DNA of 64,000 nt, from NCBI GenBank assembly GCA_032433595.1, contig JASWJB010000151.1:1-64000 (forward strand), read 5' to 3'. Below the pieces are notes generated by a model. That model worked only from the letters and a program-made list of their open reading frames with translations. It had not been told where the DNA came from and searched no databases. A program made the position numbers and the translations under genes. The stretch comes from Conoideocrella luteorostrata. Lineage: Eukaryota > Ascomycota > Sordariomycetes > Hypocreales > Clavicipitaceae. Positions 1-13,366 of the stretch are shown in pieces (the first letter of the stretch is position 1; every line of letters begins with the position of its first letter).

Positions 1-1170
1 TTCGAACACAAAGAATCCCGCTCCTTCCCAACCATCTTCATCGCAGCTATTCTCCTCGGCAGCGCAGCAGCATACCTCGTCGCTCCGTCCACCAAGCCCA
101 CCAAGCTCAACGACGCAACCTTCATCCCCTACTTCATCACATCTAGACAAACCATATCCCCCACGTCCGTCATACTCACCATCACCCCTCACCAGAAGGA
201 TCCTTCACCCCCTTATCTACTCCCCAGTGACGCGCGCGCGGTGTGGAGGTTCCCCCTCTGGTCTGTCGAGTTCAAGCAGCCAGAGGTGCAGATTGCGCGA
301 CACTACACGCCGTTGCCGCCCGCGAATGGCGAGGACTCGCGTGATGGGGAACTGCGATTTTATGTTCGAGCCGTCGGTGGCGGCGAGATGTCGAATTACT
401 TGCATCGTCTGGGGGTGGGGAGGGAAGTATACCTGCGAGGTCCGCACGCCGGATTCGATGTATTCGGGCGACTGGGCTCGAAGAAGAACGTGGTCTTCTT
501 GGCTGGTGGCACGGGCATTGTTCCGGGCATGCAGGTCGCCACAGCGGTTCTGGAGCGGGATGATACTTCCGTGGTGAGTCTGCTGTGGGCTGTTCGGAAG
601 AGAGAGGAAGTTCAATGTCAGACGCGGCAAGAGGTGGCGCGACCATGGAGGTGGGATTTTGGGATCATGGGTGGTGGTGGTGGTAGTTCGTCGGCGCTGA
701 GAGAAATCACCGCTGATATTGAGAGTCCGACTCCCATGGCGAAGGAGCTGGCGCGCATGAAGGCCAGATATGGCGATAGACTGAGCGTTCGAGTTGCTGT
801 GGATGAGGAGCGGACGCAATTCACCCCCAGAGACATACAGAGGTCTTGGAGTGAGCATGTGCCGAGGGATGCGGTGACACTATCTTCTACCCCTGGTGAC
901 GGTCAGGGATGTCAACTCCACGACCAGCGTCTCCATGTACGCGCATCCGAATTCGAAGAGCCAAATACCAAGTGTCAATGTGCCGGCTCAGTCCATCCTG
1001 GCAAAAACCTCTTCATGGTCTCTGGACCAGATGGGTTCATTGCCCACTACGCCGGAGAGAAGATATGGCTGGGTGGCACTCTTACCCAAGGGCCAGTCAA
1101 TGGCATAGCAAGGAAGTTGCAGAGCAAGCATTCGTCCCTAGCTAGCGACTGGTTGGTCTTGAAGCTGTAA
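1..1170 (+). CDS. CYC2-like mitochondrial FAD/NADH oxidoreductase, 5' partial
   Basis: The frame is open from base 1, so the true start lies left of the window. A hydrophobic segment (about residues 10-28 of the visible part, rich in I, L, A) is followed by a flavin reductase fold. An RHYTPLPP segment fits the R-x-Y-T/S FAD-binding motif of ferredoxin-reductase-type domains. YLRGP and FLAGGTGIVPG fit the FAD loop and the NAD(P)H-binding glycine motif, and VSGPDGFIAHYAG near the end is the usual C-terminal nucleotide-contact region. One membrane segment plus an FR-type FAD domain matches yeast Cyc2, an inner-membrane protein that helps haem attachment to cytochrome c. That role is inferred from the family layout; a cytochrome b5 reductase relative is the alternative. 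No intron is needed in the visible part. It converges with NEO1, whose stop lies 166 bp away. Confidence 0.75.
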   Translation, partial: FEHKESRSFPTIFIAAILLGSAAAYLVAPSTKPTKLNDATFIPYFITSRQTISPTSVILTITPHQKDPSPPYLLPSDARAVWRFPLWSVEFKQPEVQIARHYTPLPPANGEDSRDGELRFYVRAVGGGEMSNYLHRLGVGREVYLRGPHAGFDVFGRLGSKKNVVFLAGGTGIVPGMQVATAVLERDDTSVVSLLWAVRKREEVQCQTRQEVARPWRWDFGIMGGGGGSSSALREITADIESPTPMAKELARMKARYGDRLSVRVAVDEERTQFTPRDIQRSWSEHVPRDAVTLSSTPGDGQGCQLHDQRLHVRASEFEEPNTKCQCAGSVHPGKNLFMVSGPDGFIAHYAGEKIWLGGTLTQGPVNGIARKLQSKHSSLASDWLVLKL

Positions 1171-1336
1171 ACATACACATTACACGTATGCCACGAATAT
1201 GTACTATGTACCACAGGAGATATATTGTGATATTGAAGGACTTTAAGATGGATAATTTAGAACCATTCCCCATACACCACCAATGCACTGTGAACGCCCC
1301 AAAATGCGCATCATCTCAAGTCTTTCTCTTTCCTCT

Positions 1337-4300
1337 CTATCTGTTCTGTACCTTTCTATACGATGGCGGCTTAATGGCCCTTCTGATTAATTTTCCAGCG
1401 TACGGCGGAATCAATGACACTGCTCCAATGGCGAATACGCGCCAAACGAAGCCCCTTGATTTACATTAGCACATATGTACACAAGGGTTGGGAAGTAAGT
1501 GTGTAGTCATAAGTGTGGCAAAGGACATACCAGGTTATAACAAACTTAAGATCAAAGTACTCGCCCAGAAACGGAATTGACCCCACATATAGGAGGAATG
1601 TCCCCAAGATACTGAGAATCATCACAGGATGCCAAGTCGTGATTTCAATAGCCACCATGATGAGCTCATTGAGCACAAGAACGGTATAGCTCACAGCGAC
1701 CATTTTGTGGCCTTCTACCCCGGTGAGGATCTGCGAGAGCCCTTGAATCATGCCACCTTGGTAGATAGACACAAAGACCCACACAAAAAAGGTGCGATAC
1801 GATAATGACCGGCCCTCGGTGAGTTCTTTGTACAGCTCGGGATACAAATTAGCCAGGTTTTCGTCCACATCCTTGTCCAAGACGAGGGACAGGACAGGGG
1901 CGGCCGTGTATATGGTTGCGTAGCCTACCAGGAGCCAGTCCTGCACATGAAACATCGTTTAGCTACTATCTCATTCATGGTGTACAGAAAGAGACGGCAG
2001 GATGACGTACCTTGTATAAGCCGTCGGGCTCAAATTTAATAGCAATACTATACATCGTTTGACACACCGCAATAATCAATCCACGGTGGATCACAAATTG
2101 TGCCAACTTGGCACTCCGCTTATAGCTATTTCTTCCATGCCAAACGAGCAACTTGACCAAATGACAAAACTGCTCAATAGAAAAGTCGGCCGCCAAACTG
2201 GCTTGACGCCCTTCTTTGCCCACAATACCGACACCCACGTCAGCCGCTTGAATCATGGACACGTCATTCCCTCCATCGCCTATGCAGCATACTCGCTTCT
2301 TGGTGTATTCTTTGATGAGCTTAGCGACCTCGGCTTTTTGCGTCGGTGAGCATCGACATGCGACAACCGTGGGGAGCTGAACAGCTATGGATATGAACTC
2401 GATGCGGAAGTGCGTTAGAAGCAGTTGTAAGCTCTCGCCGTCAATGAGAAGACAGGCGTCAGGTTTACTGCGCAAGAAGTCGAGGTGTTGTTGGGCAGCA
2501 TCAGAACGTTTGAGCTTGTCAACAGTATAAATGTATTGGCCACGGGCAACAAGCTTAGAGCTGACGGCTACGCAACGAGCCGTTTCAACCTTGTCACCTG
2601 TCAGCATCCAGATCTTAATACCCGCGTTGCGGAGGAGTTCCAAAGATGGCTTGACATCTTTTTGGAGCTTGTCCTCCACGCCGGTGACACCGAGGAGTTC
2701 AAGGTCATTTTCGAGATAGTGCGATACGACGCGCTGCAAACCGGTGTCGCGGTTTGCAATGGACAAGGACGCTTCTTGATACTTTGCTGAGAATTCTTGG
2801 TATTGCTGAAAGGAAAGCTTTTTACGGCCGACAACTAGTGTTCGTAATCCTTCTCGGGCCATATTAGCCGTCTCCTCGTCAAGCCAGTCGTTGGCGGCGA
2901 CTATTGTGCCCATGACCGTATCGGCACCTTTCTGGTAAAACCATATCTCGCCAATGTTTAAGCTGGGGTCGGTAACTTTAGTGTCTTCGTGAAAGTGAAC
3001 GATGATTCCCATGCGCTTGCCATCGGATGTAAAGGGAAACACATCGAGGACGCGAACTCGAACAACTGGGCGGCCCGTCTCGGTCGATTCAAGCGTCATG
3101 CTCTTTCGATCGCGATACGACAGCTTCAGCCCAACAGACTCAGTCCACTTGACAATGGCAATTTCGTCAGGAGATGATGCCTGATACGATGTGACTTCCT
3201 TGCCATCTTCGGTATCGACGGTGGGTGTGACATTGTGGCATAAAGCCAAAGCGAGTACAACGTCACGCACACGAGCACCAATTTCTCGTCTTGTACGGGT
3301 AGCACCAACATTGACAGTCGTAGAAAAGGCCGAGGAAGGAGTAACAAGCATCGTCTGTGAAGAGGGCTCTGTGGTTGGCTGAATGTGAAACCCCTGACGA
3401 ACATAAGACTTGACTTCATCCATGGCTTCGTGGGCATAGGACACTGTCCCAACATGAACCTTCTTCATTTCCATATCATTTTGCGTCAAAGTACCTGTCT
3501 TGTCGCTTAAAAGATATTCGATCCGGCCTAAGTCTTCAGGGATGGTACTGGTTCGCACAACAGCGCCTGGGATACCCGGATCCCGCTGGATGAATCTTGA
3601 ATAGGCACTCTTGCCCATGTCGAGATTAACACGCAGACTAATAGGCACGATGGTAGAGAATAGAACCAGGAAGCGCATAATCTTAATATACCACACGTTG
3701 CCTGCCGTCTTTTCGAATCCCTCTAATGCCACGAGGACCACTGACAGAGTGAGAGTGAGCGCACAAAGAATCTTGGTCAGCGAGTTGATTTCGTACTCGA
3801 GGAGACCAGTCTTGGAGCGAGAAGGTGATGTCGACAGCGAGGATCTTGTCTGGGGTCCAGTGTACAGAATCACTGCAAGGGTATTTCCTTGAGATGCAAT
3901 GACGGTGTTGGCCCAGGCTGTATTATCAATGGACAGAGCTGCCGACTTGGAGCTGTCGTCCTGCTGAAGAACCGAGTGGTGGTTGGTAGCGTCTTGTTTC
4001 GTGGGCATCAGTTCGATAGTGCCCACAAAATCGTTGACCTTTCGGTCAGGCTTTCCGCCAGTGACCCTTAGGCGAACAAACTCTTCTGGGGCGATACTTT
4101 GTGTCAGTGCCGAGGCCAGCCTCAGCTTCCAATCCGTCTCACCGTCCAGCTGGTCAGTCCTTATAAATGTCTCTCCAGACCCTCCGTTGCCGTCGGCATC
4201 ATCCTTCTGAGCGGCAGTTTCAGCATCCACCTGCGATTGCAGCTGCGGCTGCTTTCCTTTACAATCAGGCTCGTTTTCAGTAAATGCAAGGAGCGTCTCT

Positions 4301-5409
4301 TCTTCAGCGGTCGGGGTAGAAATTGTAGGACCATCCCCACTATAGCATTGTAGGATGACTACATCAGCTGGCACGCGCTGCCCTTTGCTGAGCTTAAGAA
4401 CGTCGCCTACTTTCAGATCTTTAGACTTGCGATTCATTTCTTGAACAAATGACGATGGGTGATATGTGATAGCCTCCTCTTGGATGTCCGTCAAGTCGTG
4501 CCGCGCCTCTCTTTGTCTGCGTGATGTTCGTTTACTATAGGAATCAGACTTGAGTAATCTGCGTGCCGGTTGAGCTGATGCGGGCTGGGCATTCGGGTCT
4601 GCAAATGTTAACACCCGGTACTCCTCCGAGTTTGCCTCGTTATCTCTCCGTCGTCTCTCAATGTCGTCATAGGCTTCTTTACCCATGGTGATGAAAAGAA
4701 CGAACGCCAGCGGCGCTATATACGTAGACAAATAGCCAATACGAAGAGCAGGAATCGCTTGCGACAATGCAACAAGAAGAAAGTACATGTTAAAGAAGAA
4801 AGAGAACTCGTTGTACAATGTAATTGGAAGAAAAGTCAGTGCCGTATATTTGGCGTTGGATACGATATTGGCCGGGAACCTAGTCGACTGGGTCGATCCA
4901 ACAGCAACATGCCTGGAGGTCAAAGAATCATCTTGGCCTTGCTCACCAAGAGCCTCATCATCATTGCCCAATTGTGGTTGTTGCTGTTTGTGTCCCGAGA
5001 GGAAGCTAGGAAGTCGTATACTTGATATTGACAGTCGGCGGCTCTGTGATCTTTGGTGACCACCGAGGAGTGGCGCATCATCATCAGCATGACTACCTCC
5101 GCCGCCATCCTGATCATCTAGCAGGCCTCGTGCATATTCGTCCAGGTCATCTCGGTTCTGGCCCAGGTCTCCGTACCCGCGGCCACCGCGTTTATTAGCG
5201 CGGCGCAAACCTCCCATACGCAGATTTCGGAGGGCTATTCTGGAAGGTTTCGATTCAGCGGCGTTTGAGTTGTGACCTCGATGCGACTCCCTTATATTCT
5301 CCGTTGAAATGGGATCTAACTCGTTGACGTCGAGATCTAGATCAGAGTCCGAGTCACGCGTGGGAGATTCGGGCGGTTCGGTAGGTCGGTACGGAGGTGT
5401 CGAAGGCAT
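1337..5409 (-). CDS. NEO1: P4-type phospholipid flippase Neo1
   Basis: Three exons read on the minus strand: 2011-5409, 1531-1940 and 1337-1454, giving about 1309 residues. The first 165 or so residues are charged and disordered. TM1-2 follow (from about residue 176, FPANIVSNAKYTALTFLP). The P-type phosphorylation motif DKTGTLT has its aspartate at residue 636. LTGDKVETA and GDGGNDVSMIQAADVGVGI form the P-domain hinge. The remaining helices run to a basic tail ending KPPSYRKVQNR. The family (yeast Neo1, human ATP9A/B) moves aminophospholipids to the cytosolic leaflet in Golgi and endosomes, and works without a Cdc50 subunit. The last intron (1455-1530, GTATGT...AAG) is supported because it restores the conserved tail; without it the frame stops early. 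The start is the first ATG of the long frame. Confidence 0.92.
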
Positions 5410-7126
5410 CCCGCATCAACGTGACCTTCCAGATGTTCGGAGGAGGGCAGTTGGATTGACAGCGGGAACGAGCTTTACGTGGTGGGCTGGCAGCGTTGGC
5501 GGAACTTGGATGATCATACTGTGTTGCGAGGCGCCAGCTGCATTAATGTTGCACGTGGCTGTCGAACAAATCAGAGGCGTAGGAGTTCAACCTGGCGCAT
5601 TGTAAATAAAGGCGAGTGTGAAATATCTGGGCTAAAATAGGTGACAGTTTCGTTGGTTGCGTTCTGTATGGTTGCAAAGGAGAGTTTATTGCGCTGTGCC
5701 GTGGATAAAAAGGGAGGCTTGGACGACGAAGGTTCGTAGCAAAGGCGATGAAGCAACGTGGAACATTGAATAAGCTACCCAGCTGGTACAACCAGAATCA
5801 GACGGTTTGGGAGTCTCTGCATTCAAATGCGCCCGGCGGGCCATACGTAACTTAGTAACTAATCCACAGCAGGCAGCCACTAACTAGGGGTTTCTAGCTA
5901 GGCTATTCAGACCGAGCAGTACTAGTAAGCAGTCCACAGCTTGTGTGGACCCTGAAGGTCCCGGCGAACGACCTGGCAACATATTCACCTACCCTAAGCA
6001 TCATCTCCATCCTAAATAAGAAAAGTTACCATCACTATTGCGAGCTTAAAAGACACAGAGGGGGCAAAGTCAATATCCATCATTCTCACATGACCATTCG
6101 ACTGTAATGATGCCCTACGACAGCAGTTGAAGCTGGAAAAAAAAAAAAACCGTAACCGGCTACCAAGCCTTAATTACGGTTGTGGTCCATCAAAGTGGTA
6201 GTAATCAATGTGTACTACACTATCGTCGTAAAGCGGAGGGATGGATCGTTCAGTTACAGCCATAAATGTAAATAAAATAATTATTGTCCGTAAGTGATCA
6301 ATGAAACAGTTCCCTTTCCGTCGCCCCCCTCCTTTCGGTGTCGCATCTTCACGCAAATGTTCATGTGACAGGAGAAATGCCGGAGTCTGGACAATGCCGC
6401 CTCCGACGGACTTACGTTAAGCAGAGAAGTAGGTGACACGAGTGCCGTCCAGTCTGGCAAGGCGCAAAGGAGGCGGTGGTGCCAGATTTGACGGCGAGGC
6501 GAATAAGAAAGGACGAAAAAGTGGACCCGATGAACATAATCTGGAAAAGGGAGTACTTCTTTAAAGGAGCTCCGTGACACGACGAGCCGCGATTAGCTGT
6601 GGAACTGACCTGTGGCTCCACGTCTGGACACTAACTACGCACTATTATGGAGCTCCAGTGGCAAGCAGCTCCTGTATTGTCCTCCGACTGTAGCCCAATT
6701 GCCCCGGCTCGGTTCATGACAAGAACTTGTCGCTGTTTTGGCGTCAGTACATGACAGCTTGCATTTGCCGTCCATCTCACGACACCACATATCCGCTCCT
6801 TGTTGTCCGGCACCATCGGATTTTCCACCGGCCTCTCCTGGAATGGCGAACAGGAGCGCAGCATAACCATAGATCTGCTTTTCCGATTTCATCCTTTCTG
6901 CACTGTATGTATCATCTGATGATATCTGGCATTGGCTCTGCCGCGCATGCCATATCATGCCCTCGGCTCAGCCAGCCATCGGCTCCCTATGCCTGCTCGT
7001 CGATCATTCTGTATCGCATGCGATGCTTGCCGGTTTCTTGCTTAACTGACCAGGATTGACCTGAGGACATAGGTTTTCCACATGCATTCGCCCTAAATTT
7101 TTGACATCGCTCGTCGCATTTTCACC
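5410..7126. other. Intergenic region, divergent promoters of NEO1 and SEC16
   Basis: No open frame here looks coding. The stretch has an A12 run near 6138-6149 and pyrimidine-rich patches just before SEC16. It must hold the promoters of both flanking genes, which point away from each other. Confidence 0.6.
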
Positions 7127-10100
7127 ATGGTCAACGAGCCGACAAGCTCATGGCATCCGGCCCTGATGCCCAACAGCGTGGCCGATATAGTTACACAAGC
7201 CCCGAAAGCTGTGGATAGTACGATACATTCAAGTACCAATGTTGAGAAGTACGAGCCTGCAGACGGCTGGCCCGACCAAATCGACGAAGACATAACCGAC
7301 GCGTGGCTCATTTCTGAGGGAACCGAACCCACGGAACCAATAGAGGTCTCGCAGCCTACACAACCGTCGCCACCTATAGAAGTGCAGAACGAATTTTCGC
7401 AGCCTCATATCGTAGCGCATGAAGCGTCAACAGGGCAGGACAGCCCCGAAAACGTATGGTTGACGAATGGCGATGAAATCGAAGGAGGTGCCTGGCTGTC
7501 GCAAGAGGAGGCGGCACACGAGCCTTCAGTGAAAGACCCCGAACCTACTGCGGAACGGTCCCAGATATTATCATATGATGAATCTGTCGAGAAACAAGTT
7601 GCTGGAGAGTTTACCGAACCAGAAGTGAAAGAGGAGAACGCTGCGGAAGTCAAAACCGAGGCCCCTCATCCGTCTATAGCGCAACATTCTAGCTCCATGT
7701 CATTTGCCCGTACTGTCTCTCACGAAATTAGCTTCGCAGACGATGATGATGGAGAGTATGGTTTGGGCCGTGCGGATAACGACGCCTTCAGTTTTATGCC
7801 TCTGTCGGACAGAACCAACTCCTTTCCTGCCGTGCCGCCAATGACATCTGAGTCAGAAACACATGATGATCTGCTACTGCCCTCCAACCAAGCCCTGAAT
7901 GTCATGGAAGAAGACGAGAAGGAGGCCGAGATTGAAGAGGAAGAGTATTTAATGCGCAGCCCGGAAGGTGATAGCTCTGCATCGTGGCAAGGGCACGGTG
8001 TCGTTCGGCCACATCATGCTGCATCCCGTTCCATTGGAGGCGAGATAGAAGAAGCTACTGCCACAGCTGAGGAGGCTCGCTTTGAAGAAGGGCTACCCCT
8101 TATTCCACATTCTGATACCGCCGCCGTCGAAGAAGCTGCGGAAAAGAGAGTTGAAAGCAAAATAGACCCATTTGGTGAAGAGGATGGAAATGAAGACGAT
8201 TTTTTCGGCGGATGCCAAACCATTGGTGCGCCAAATGATCATGAAAGTGGCGTAAAGCCTCTAGAGCGGAAGTCAACCTTTCAAGTCATGGAAGCCATGG
8301 GCGATGGAGGCTCGCTTACTCGGAAAAGCACAGTTAACGAGACCATTGAGGAACACGCTGATGAGGCTGCTGAGGGAGTCGCACTGGGACTATCAGAGGA
8401 CGACAAGACTGTTCCAGCAACGGAGGACCTGGCATCAAAGTGGGAGCAGGCTTTTGGAGAAGATGACAATGACGATTTTTTGTTGGACGATTCCACGGCC
8501 GAGGACAAGGACATCGATGCTACAGCCTTTCTGGGAAGTGATGATGAGGGCCTCCTTGACGATGACGTCGACGGACCAGACTCTACTGCTGTGGCTGCCC
8601 AACTTCGCCAGTCTGCGCCAAACCCGCATACACCCGCATCCATGATACCTCAACAAACAGCATCGTACATGCCAGATGTTTCTGGCCATGGCGCTGGCAC
8701 TGGCCAGACGTACGGCTATGGACAGCAGCCTCCTGCTCAATTTGGGCAGACGCCGCAACCTCTACGTCCGGGGCCTGCTAAGACGCAAAGCTTTGCGGAT
8801 AAGTCCAAGGATGGATATTCATCGCCGTATGACTTACCTACTGATCTTGTCAAGACCGTAAAACCACGCAAACGATCCAGTCTTCAGCAGCTGCCCGTGG
8901 AGACATCTCCGACACATCCCGGAAATGCCAATATGTATTCTTCTGGACAGGCACCGCCTTCTACATTTAAGCCTTCGAATTCATCTGCTCCGCCAGTATC
9001 AGGTAGCCAACAAAGTCCGCCTCCAAGCCAAAAGACCGCGACGCCAGCTCTGCGCTCCAAGGGTAGCTTCTTTGAAGAGCTCCCAATGTCATCCAAGCCG
9101 AGACCTGCATCCAGACAAAGCCAGCGAGCACAATCACCGGGCCAGTACATACCTACTGGACCACCTCAGCAAGCCCCCCCCCCGCCAATGTCTCATACGG
9201 TACCTCCTCCACCAGCATCCCAAGTTGTCCCTCCGCCGGCATCGCATACTGCTCCTCCGCCTGTGACAGTTGCTTCTCAAGCGCCACCTAGTGCTGCTCA
9301 ACAACCTAGCGAGGAGACTCGGACACCGCCTGGTATAACCAACTTGGTTGCCCCGCCTAGGTCAAACCCATACGCGACTCTACAGTCTCAGCCTGCTACG
9401 ACAACTCCTTTATCCGGTAACTCGTCCCGATACTCTCCTGTCCCTCCTGGACAACAAGGTGGTGGGGTTCCAATATCAAGCCGTTACTCACCTGCATCAT
9501 CTGCGGGATCACGCCCAAATAGCTCCTACGGTGCCGGCCCACCACATAATATTCTTCCTCACCTACCGAGAACCTCGAGCCCTTTGGCTCACTTTGAGAC
9601 GAGCGGCGCTGCTGATGGCCAGCCTTATGACCGCCGGGCGAGCTCATCATTTGAGCCAAGGCTGAACCGTGTCTCGTCTTTGCCGCCAACCCGAGAGGTA
9701 GACGAAGAGGAAGATGAAGAAGAACAAACTCTGTCTCCAGGAAGCCGATCCTTGAGTGCTAGTCACGCAATACCTCCTACGCCGAAGCATACCGAATCCA
9801 GATACAGCCCAGCTGCGCCTGATGCCGCTGCTCGAAATACATCTCCTTTACCCTCTGTTGGTAGTGCACCGGTGGCTACTCTGTCACCCTCCAAAAGCAC
9901 CAACTTCAACTACAACCCACAGACGCCGGCACCTGCTCATATGCCATTCGCGCAACCTCCTCGAGCACAAACACTTTCTCCAAGCGCAATGCATACTGAT
10001 GGCAAGAAAGGCAGCAGGACAGTCGAATATGTACCTCAACCCCAACCCCAGCCCTCCACTTCACACCCTCCGCTGATACCTGGCATGACGAAGCTTGCTC

Positions 10101-13097
10101 AAACTACCCAGCCTGCCCACGCCCCAACGAGTAGGACTCGTGGGCAGTCGCTTACTAATATGATACCGCCTACTGACGGTAGAGAAAACGACCCTCTCGG
10201 ACGGTGGAGAGGAGCCCCTATAATGGCTTGGGGAGTTGGTGGGCTTTTCGTTACATCGTTCCCCAAGAGTATTCCTCGGTATGCTATGGGTCAAACCACA
10301 CCGGTCACAATACGTGCGGTGGGCGAAGTCAAAGTGCAGAACATTAAGGATCTAGACCCACTTCAAGACCGCCTAAGCAAGTTCCCAGGCCCTCTTAAGG
10401 GCAAGTCCAGGAAGAAGGAAGCCGTCGCTTGGCTCTCAGCCGGTATCGAAGCCTTGGAAAAGGAGATCCCTGATGTATCCTTTCATTCTCAGTTGTCCTT
10501 GGAAGCGAAACGATCCGTTGAGCGCCTGTTGCTCTGGAAACTGCTGCGAGTCTTCATTGAACATGACGGCGTGCTTGAGGGAACCCCTGCAGTGGAAAAG
10601 GCTGTTCGGGAAGTTCTGGCCCCTGAAATCGTCAGTGAAGGTGCACCGCTCTTTACAGCAACCGAGGCTACTGGTTCTGCCTCTTCTTCCATGAAAGCGG
10701 ATGGGGTTGATTGGAGCGCCGCTGAAAAGATTCGTTTAGATCTACTTAAGGGTGACCGTGAAACCGCCGTGTGGGCTGCAGTGGACAAGCGTCTTTGGGG
10801 CCATGCGATGATCATATCGCAGACTGTCTCGCCTGAGCTCTATAAGCAGGTAGCACAGGAGTTTGTGCGAAAAGAGGTCAACTATCCGGGTCACAACAAT
10901 GAATCCCTGGCTGCCTTGTACAAGATTCTGTCTGGCAACTATGATGACTGCGTGGATGAACTTGTTCCCTCTCATGCTCGAGCTGGATTACAGCTTGTAT
11001 CCACCGAGACCTCTTCCGGACCTACGAAGGATGCGATGGATGGGCTCGACAAGTGGCGTGAGACATTAACACTCGTGTTGAGCAATCGCAGCAGTGATGA
11101 TATTCGCGGATTGAATGCCCTTGGCAAACTTCTCTCTAGCTACGGACGCGCCGAGGCCGCTCACATATGCTTCATCTTTAGTCGCAGCCTGTCGGTATTT
11201 GGCGGGTTGGATGACTATAACTCTGACTTTGTCTTGGTTGGCTCAGACCACAGACAGCAGTCCAACCAGTTTGCCAAGGAGACTGAGGCTCTTCAGCTGA
11301 GTGAAATATATGAGTACGGTCTCACGTTGGGTAGCGGTGTTGCAGCGGCTGCAGGCGCACCACATCTTGCTGCTTACAAACTACAACATGCTGTCACCCT
11401 CGCTGAGTATGGCTTCCGTGACAAGGCGCTGCAGTATTGCGATGCTATTGCCTCTGCCATCATTGCTCAGACTCGAAGGTCACCATACCACCACCCTATC
11501 CTTGAAGCCTCTGTGGAAGATTTCCTGACGAGACTAAAACAAACACCCAAGGAAGCCGGCTCATCGTGGATATCCAAGCCCACCATGGGCAAGGTTTCTG
11601 ATAGCATGTGGAACCGATTCAACAAGTTTGTCTCCGGAGACGAGGATGGCAATGGCAATGCAGGATCTGATGGTGATAACGGACCATTCGCTCGCATCGC
11701 CTCCTCCCCAAACATCTCAAGACCCCCGTCCACATCCAACTTTGATATGTACGGCTCATCTCCAGGCTATCAGCCTACGGCAGGGGCCCCGATTGTGGGT
11801 GGACACACGGCGTCCAGATATGCGCCGGCACCAACTGCTTCGTATCCGAACGCGAACGCCAGCGCCAGCCCGCACTCTCTGACGGCCTCAGCACAGTACA
11901 CCGCTGCCTCGGCCACAGCACGCACCAGTCAAGAGTATACTGGTTATAACGAGCCAAGCTACCCCGGGGGAACCGCTGTGTCGGCACAGCCCAGTGGGTA
12001 CCAGCCTGCCGGTTACCTTGATCCTGCAGCAGTGTCTGCATATCACACGGTTGAGGCTGCAGCCCCCGGCCACATGGAGCCAGCACCAATGTCAACTTCT
12101 TCACCACATGCGAGCTCTAGCGGATATCAGCCGTATGGACTTCAGGAGTCGCCAGACATTCATCCTCAGCAGACCGACGCCAACCAAGGTGGCTACCAGC
12201 CGTCACCGTATGGGTATGAGCCGCCGCAAGTGGGTTCAGCTCCAACGATTGCCCATAGCCAGCAAGAGGGTGGCAGCAGTGGCTATGAACCACCCTCGCT
12301 CCAACCAGCGACAGATGAAGATGACGCAATTAAACCTAAGAAGAAGAGCTTCATGGACGACGATGACGACGATATCCCTGCCCTTCGGAAGCCGCAAGAC
12401 CGGTCCAAGTCGGACAAGGACAGGGAGAATGAGGAAATGTTCCGTAAAGCGGCTGAAGAGGATGGTAAGTTTGAACCTTGGATTGATCAGGTATATACAG
12501 ACACTGACTGAACGTTTTACAGCCAAGCGGGCAGCAGCAGCAGCAGGCGCCAAAAAGGGGTGGGGCTTTGGTGGCTGGTTTGGCGGTGGTAAGAAGGGTG
12601 ATGGTAACATCGGCGAGCCAACACCCGGCAAGCCCATCAAAGCCAAGCTGGGTGAGCAAAGCAGCTTTTTCTACGACCCTGACCTTGGACGCTGGGTGAA
12701 CAAGAAACCTGGCGCCGAGAACGTCGAAGCCAAAAGGGCTACCCCCCCACCGCCACGAGGTATGACTCGTTCTGTGAGCGGTACGCCACCTCCAGTTGCT
12801 GGAAGATCCAGTGTCCCCCCTACGGGGCTTCCGCCCCGGTCCAACCCTGGGAACTTGTCAACGGCGCAATCAATGGATAACTTGACAAGCGGTGCTCCTC
12901 CGGCAGGTATGCCTCGATCAGTATCAAGCAGCGGCTTTGGATCGGGGCCTCCCTCAACCGGCCCGCCAAGTAGACCAGCTACGAGTATGAGCAATGCAAG
13001 CAGCATTGACGACCTGTTGGGCGCACCCGCCCCACGAAAAGCCGGGCAGAAAAAGGCGAGAAAGAGCGGCCGTTACGTTGACGTCATGGCTAAGTAA
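7127..13097 (+). CDS. SEC16: COPII coat assembly scaffold Sec16
   Basis: Two exons, 7127-12464 and 12523-13097 (58-nt intron, GTAAGT...TACAG), encode 1970 residues. The start CACCATGG has a strong fungal context. The N-terminal half is acidic and disordered, with W-x-x-x-E/D patches such as DAWLISEG and GAWLSQEE. A proline/serine-rich middle follows. The compact central conserved domain lies at about residues 1030-1470 (PIMAWGVGGLFVTSFP onwards, mostly helical). The Sec23-binding C-terminal region contains KKGWGFGGWFGGGKK and FYDPDLGRWVNKKPG. Sec16 organises ER exit sites by binding Sec13/Sec31 through the central domain and Sec23/24 and Sar1 elsewhere. The second exon begins in an alanine-coding GCA run. 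The length is close to other filamentous-fungal Sec16 proteins (about 1800-2000 residues). Confidence 0.93.
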
Positions 13098-13366
13098 TAT
13101 AATATGAAGGGGATGAATTGAATTACAAACTTTGGCGGCAGCTTGCCTCTTCTCCTCGGGCGCAACGTATATACGGCGTTTCCGCAATAGAATAATTAAT
13201 ACTGGGGCATCCTTGTACGATAGATAATCCATTTCTTACATTATGGATCTGTACTATTTTGTTTCAATTACATTACTACACAACGAGGGCTGCGCATCAA
13301 ATAAACCTGAACACCGTGAAATGAATAGTGTGTCTCCTATAAACCAATGCCTAGGCCTTGCATCAT

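Noticed and set aside
217..858. 213-codon minus-strand frame
   Set aside because: Shadow of the CYC2-like gene on the plus strand; Arg/Pro/His-rich composition typical of antisense frames.
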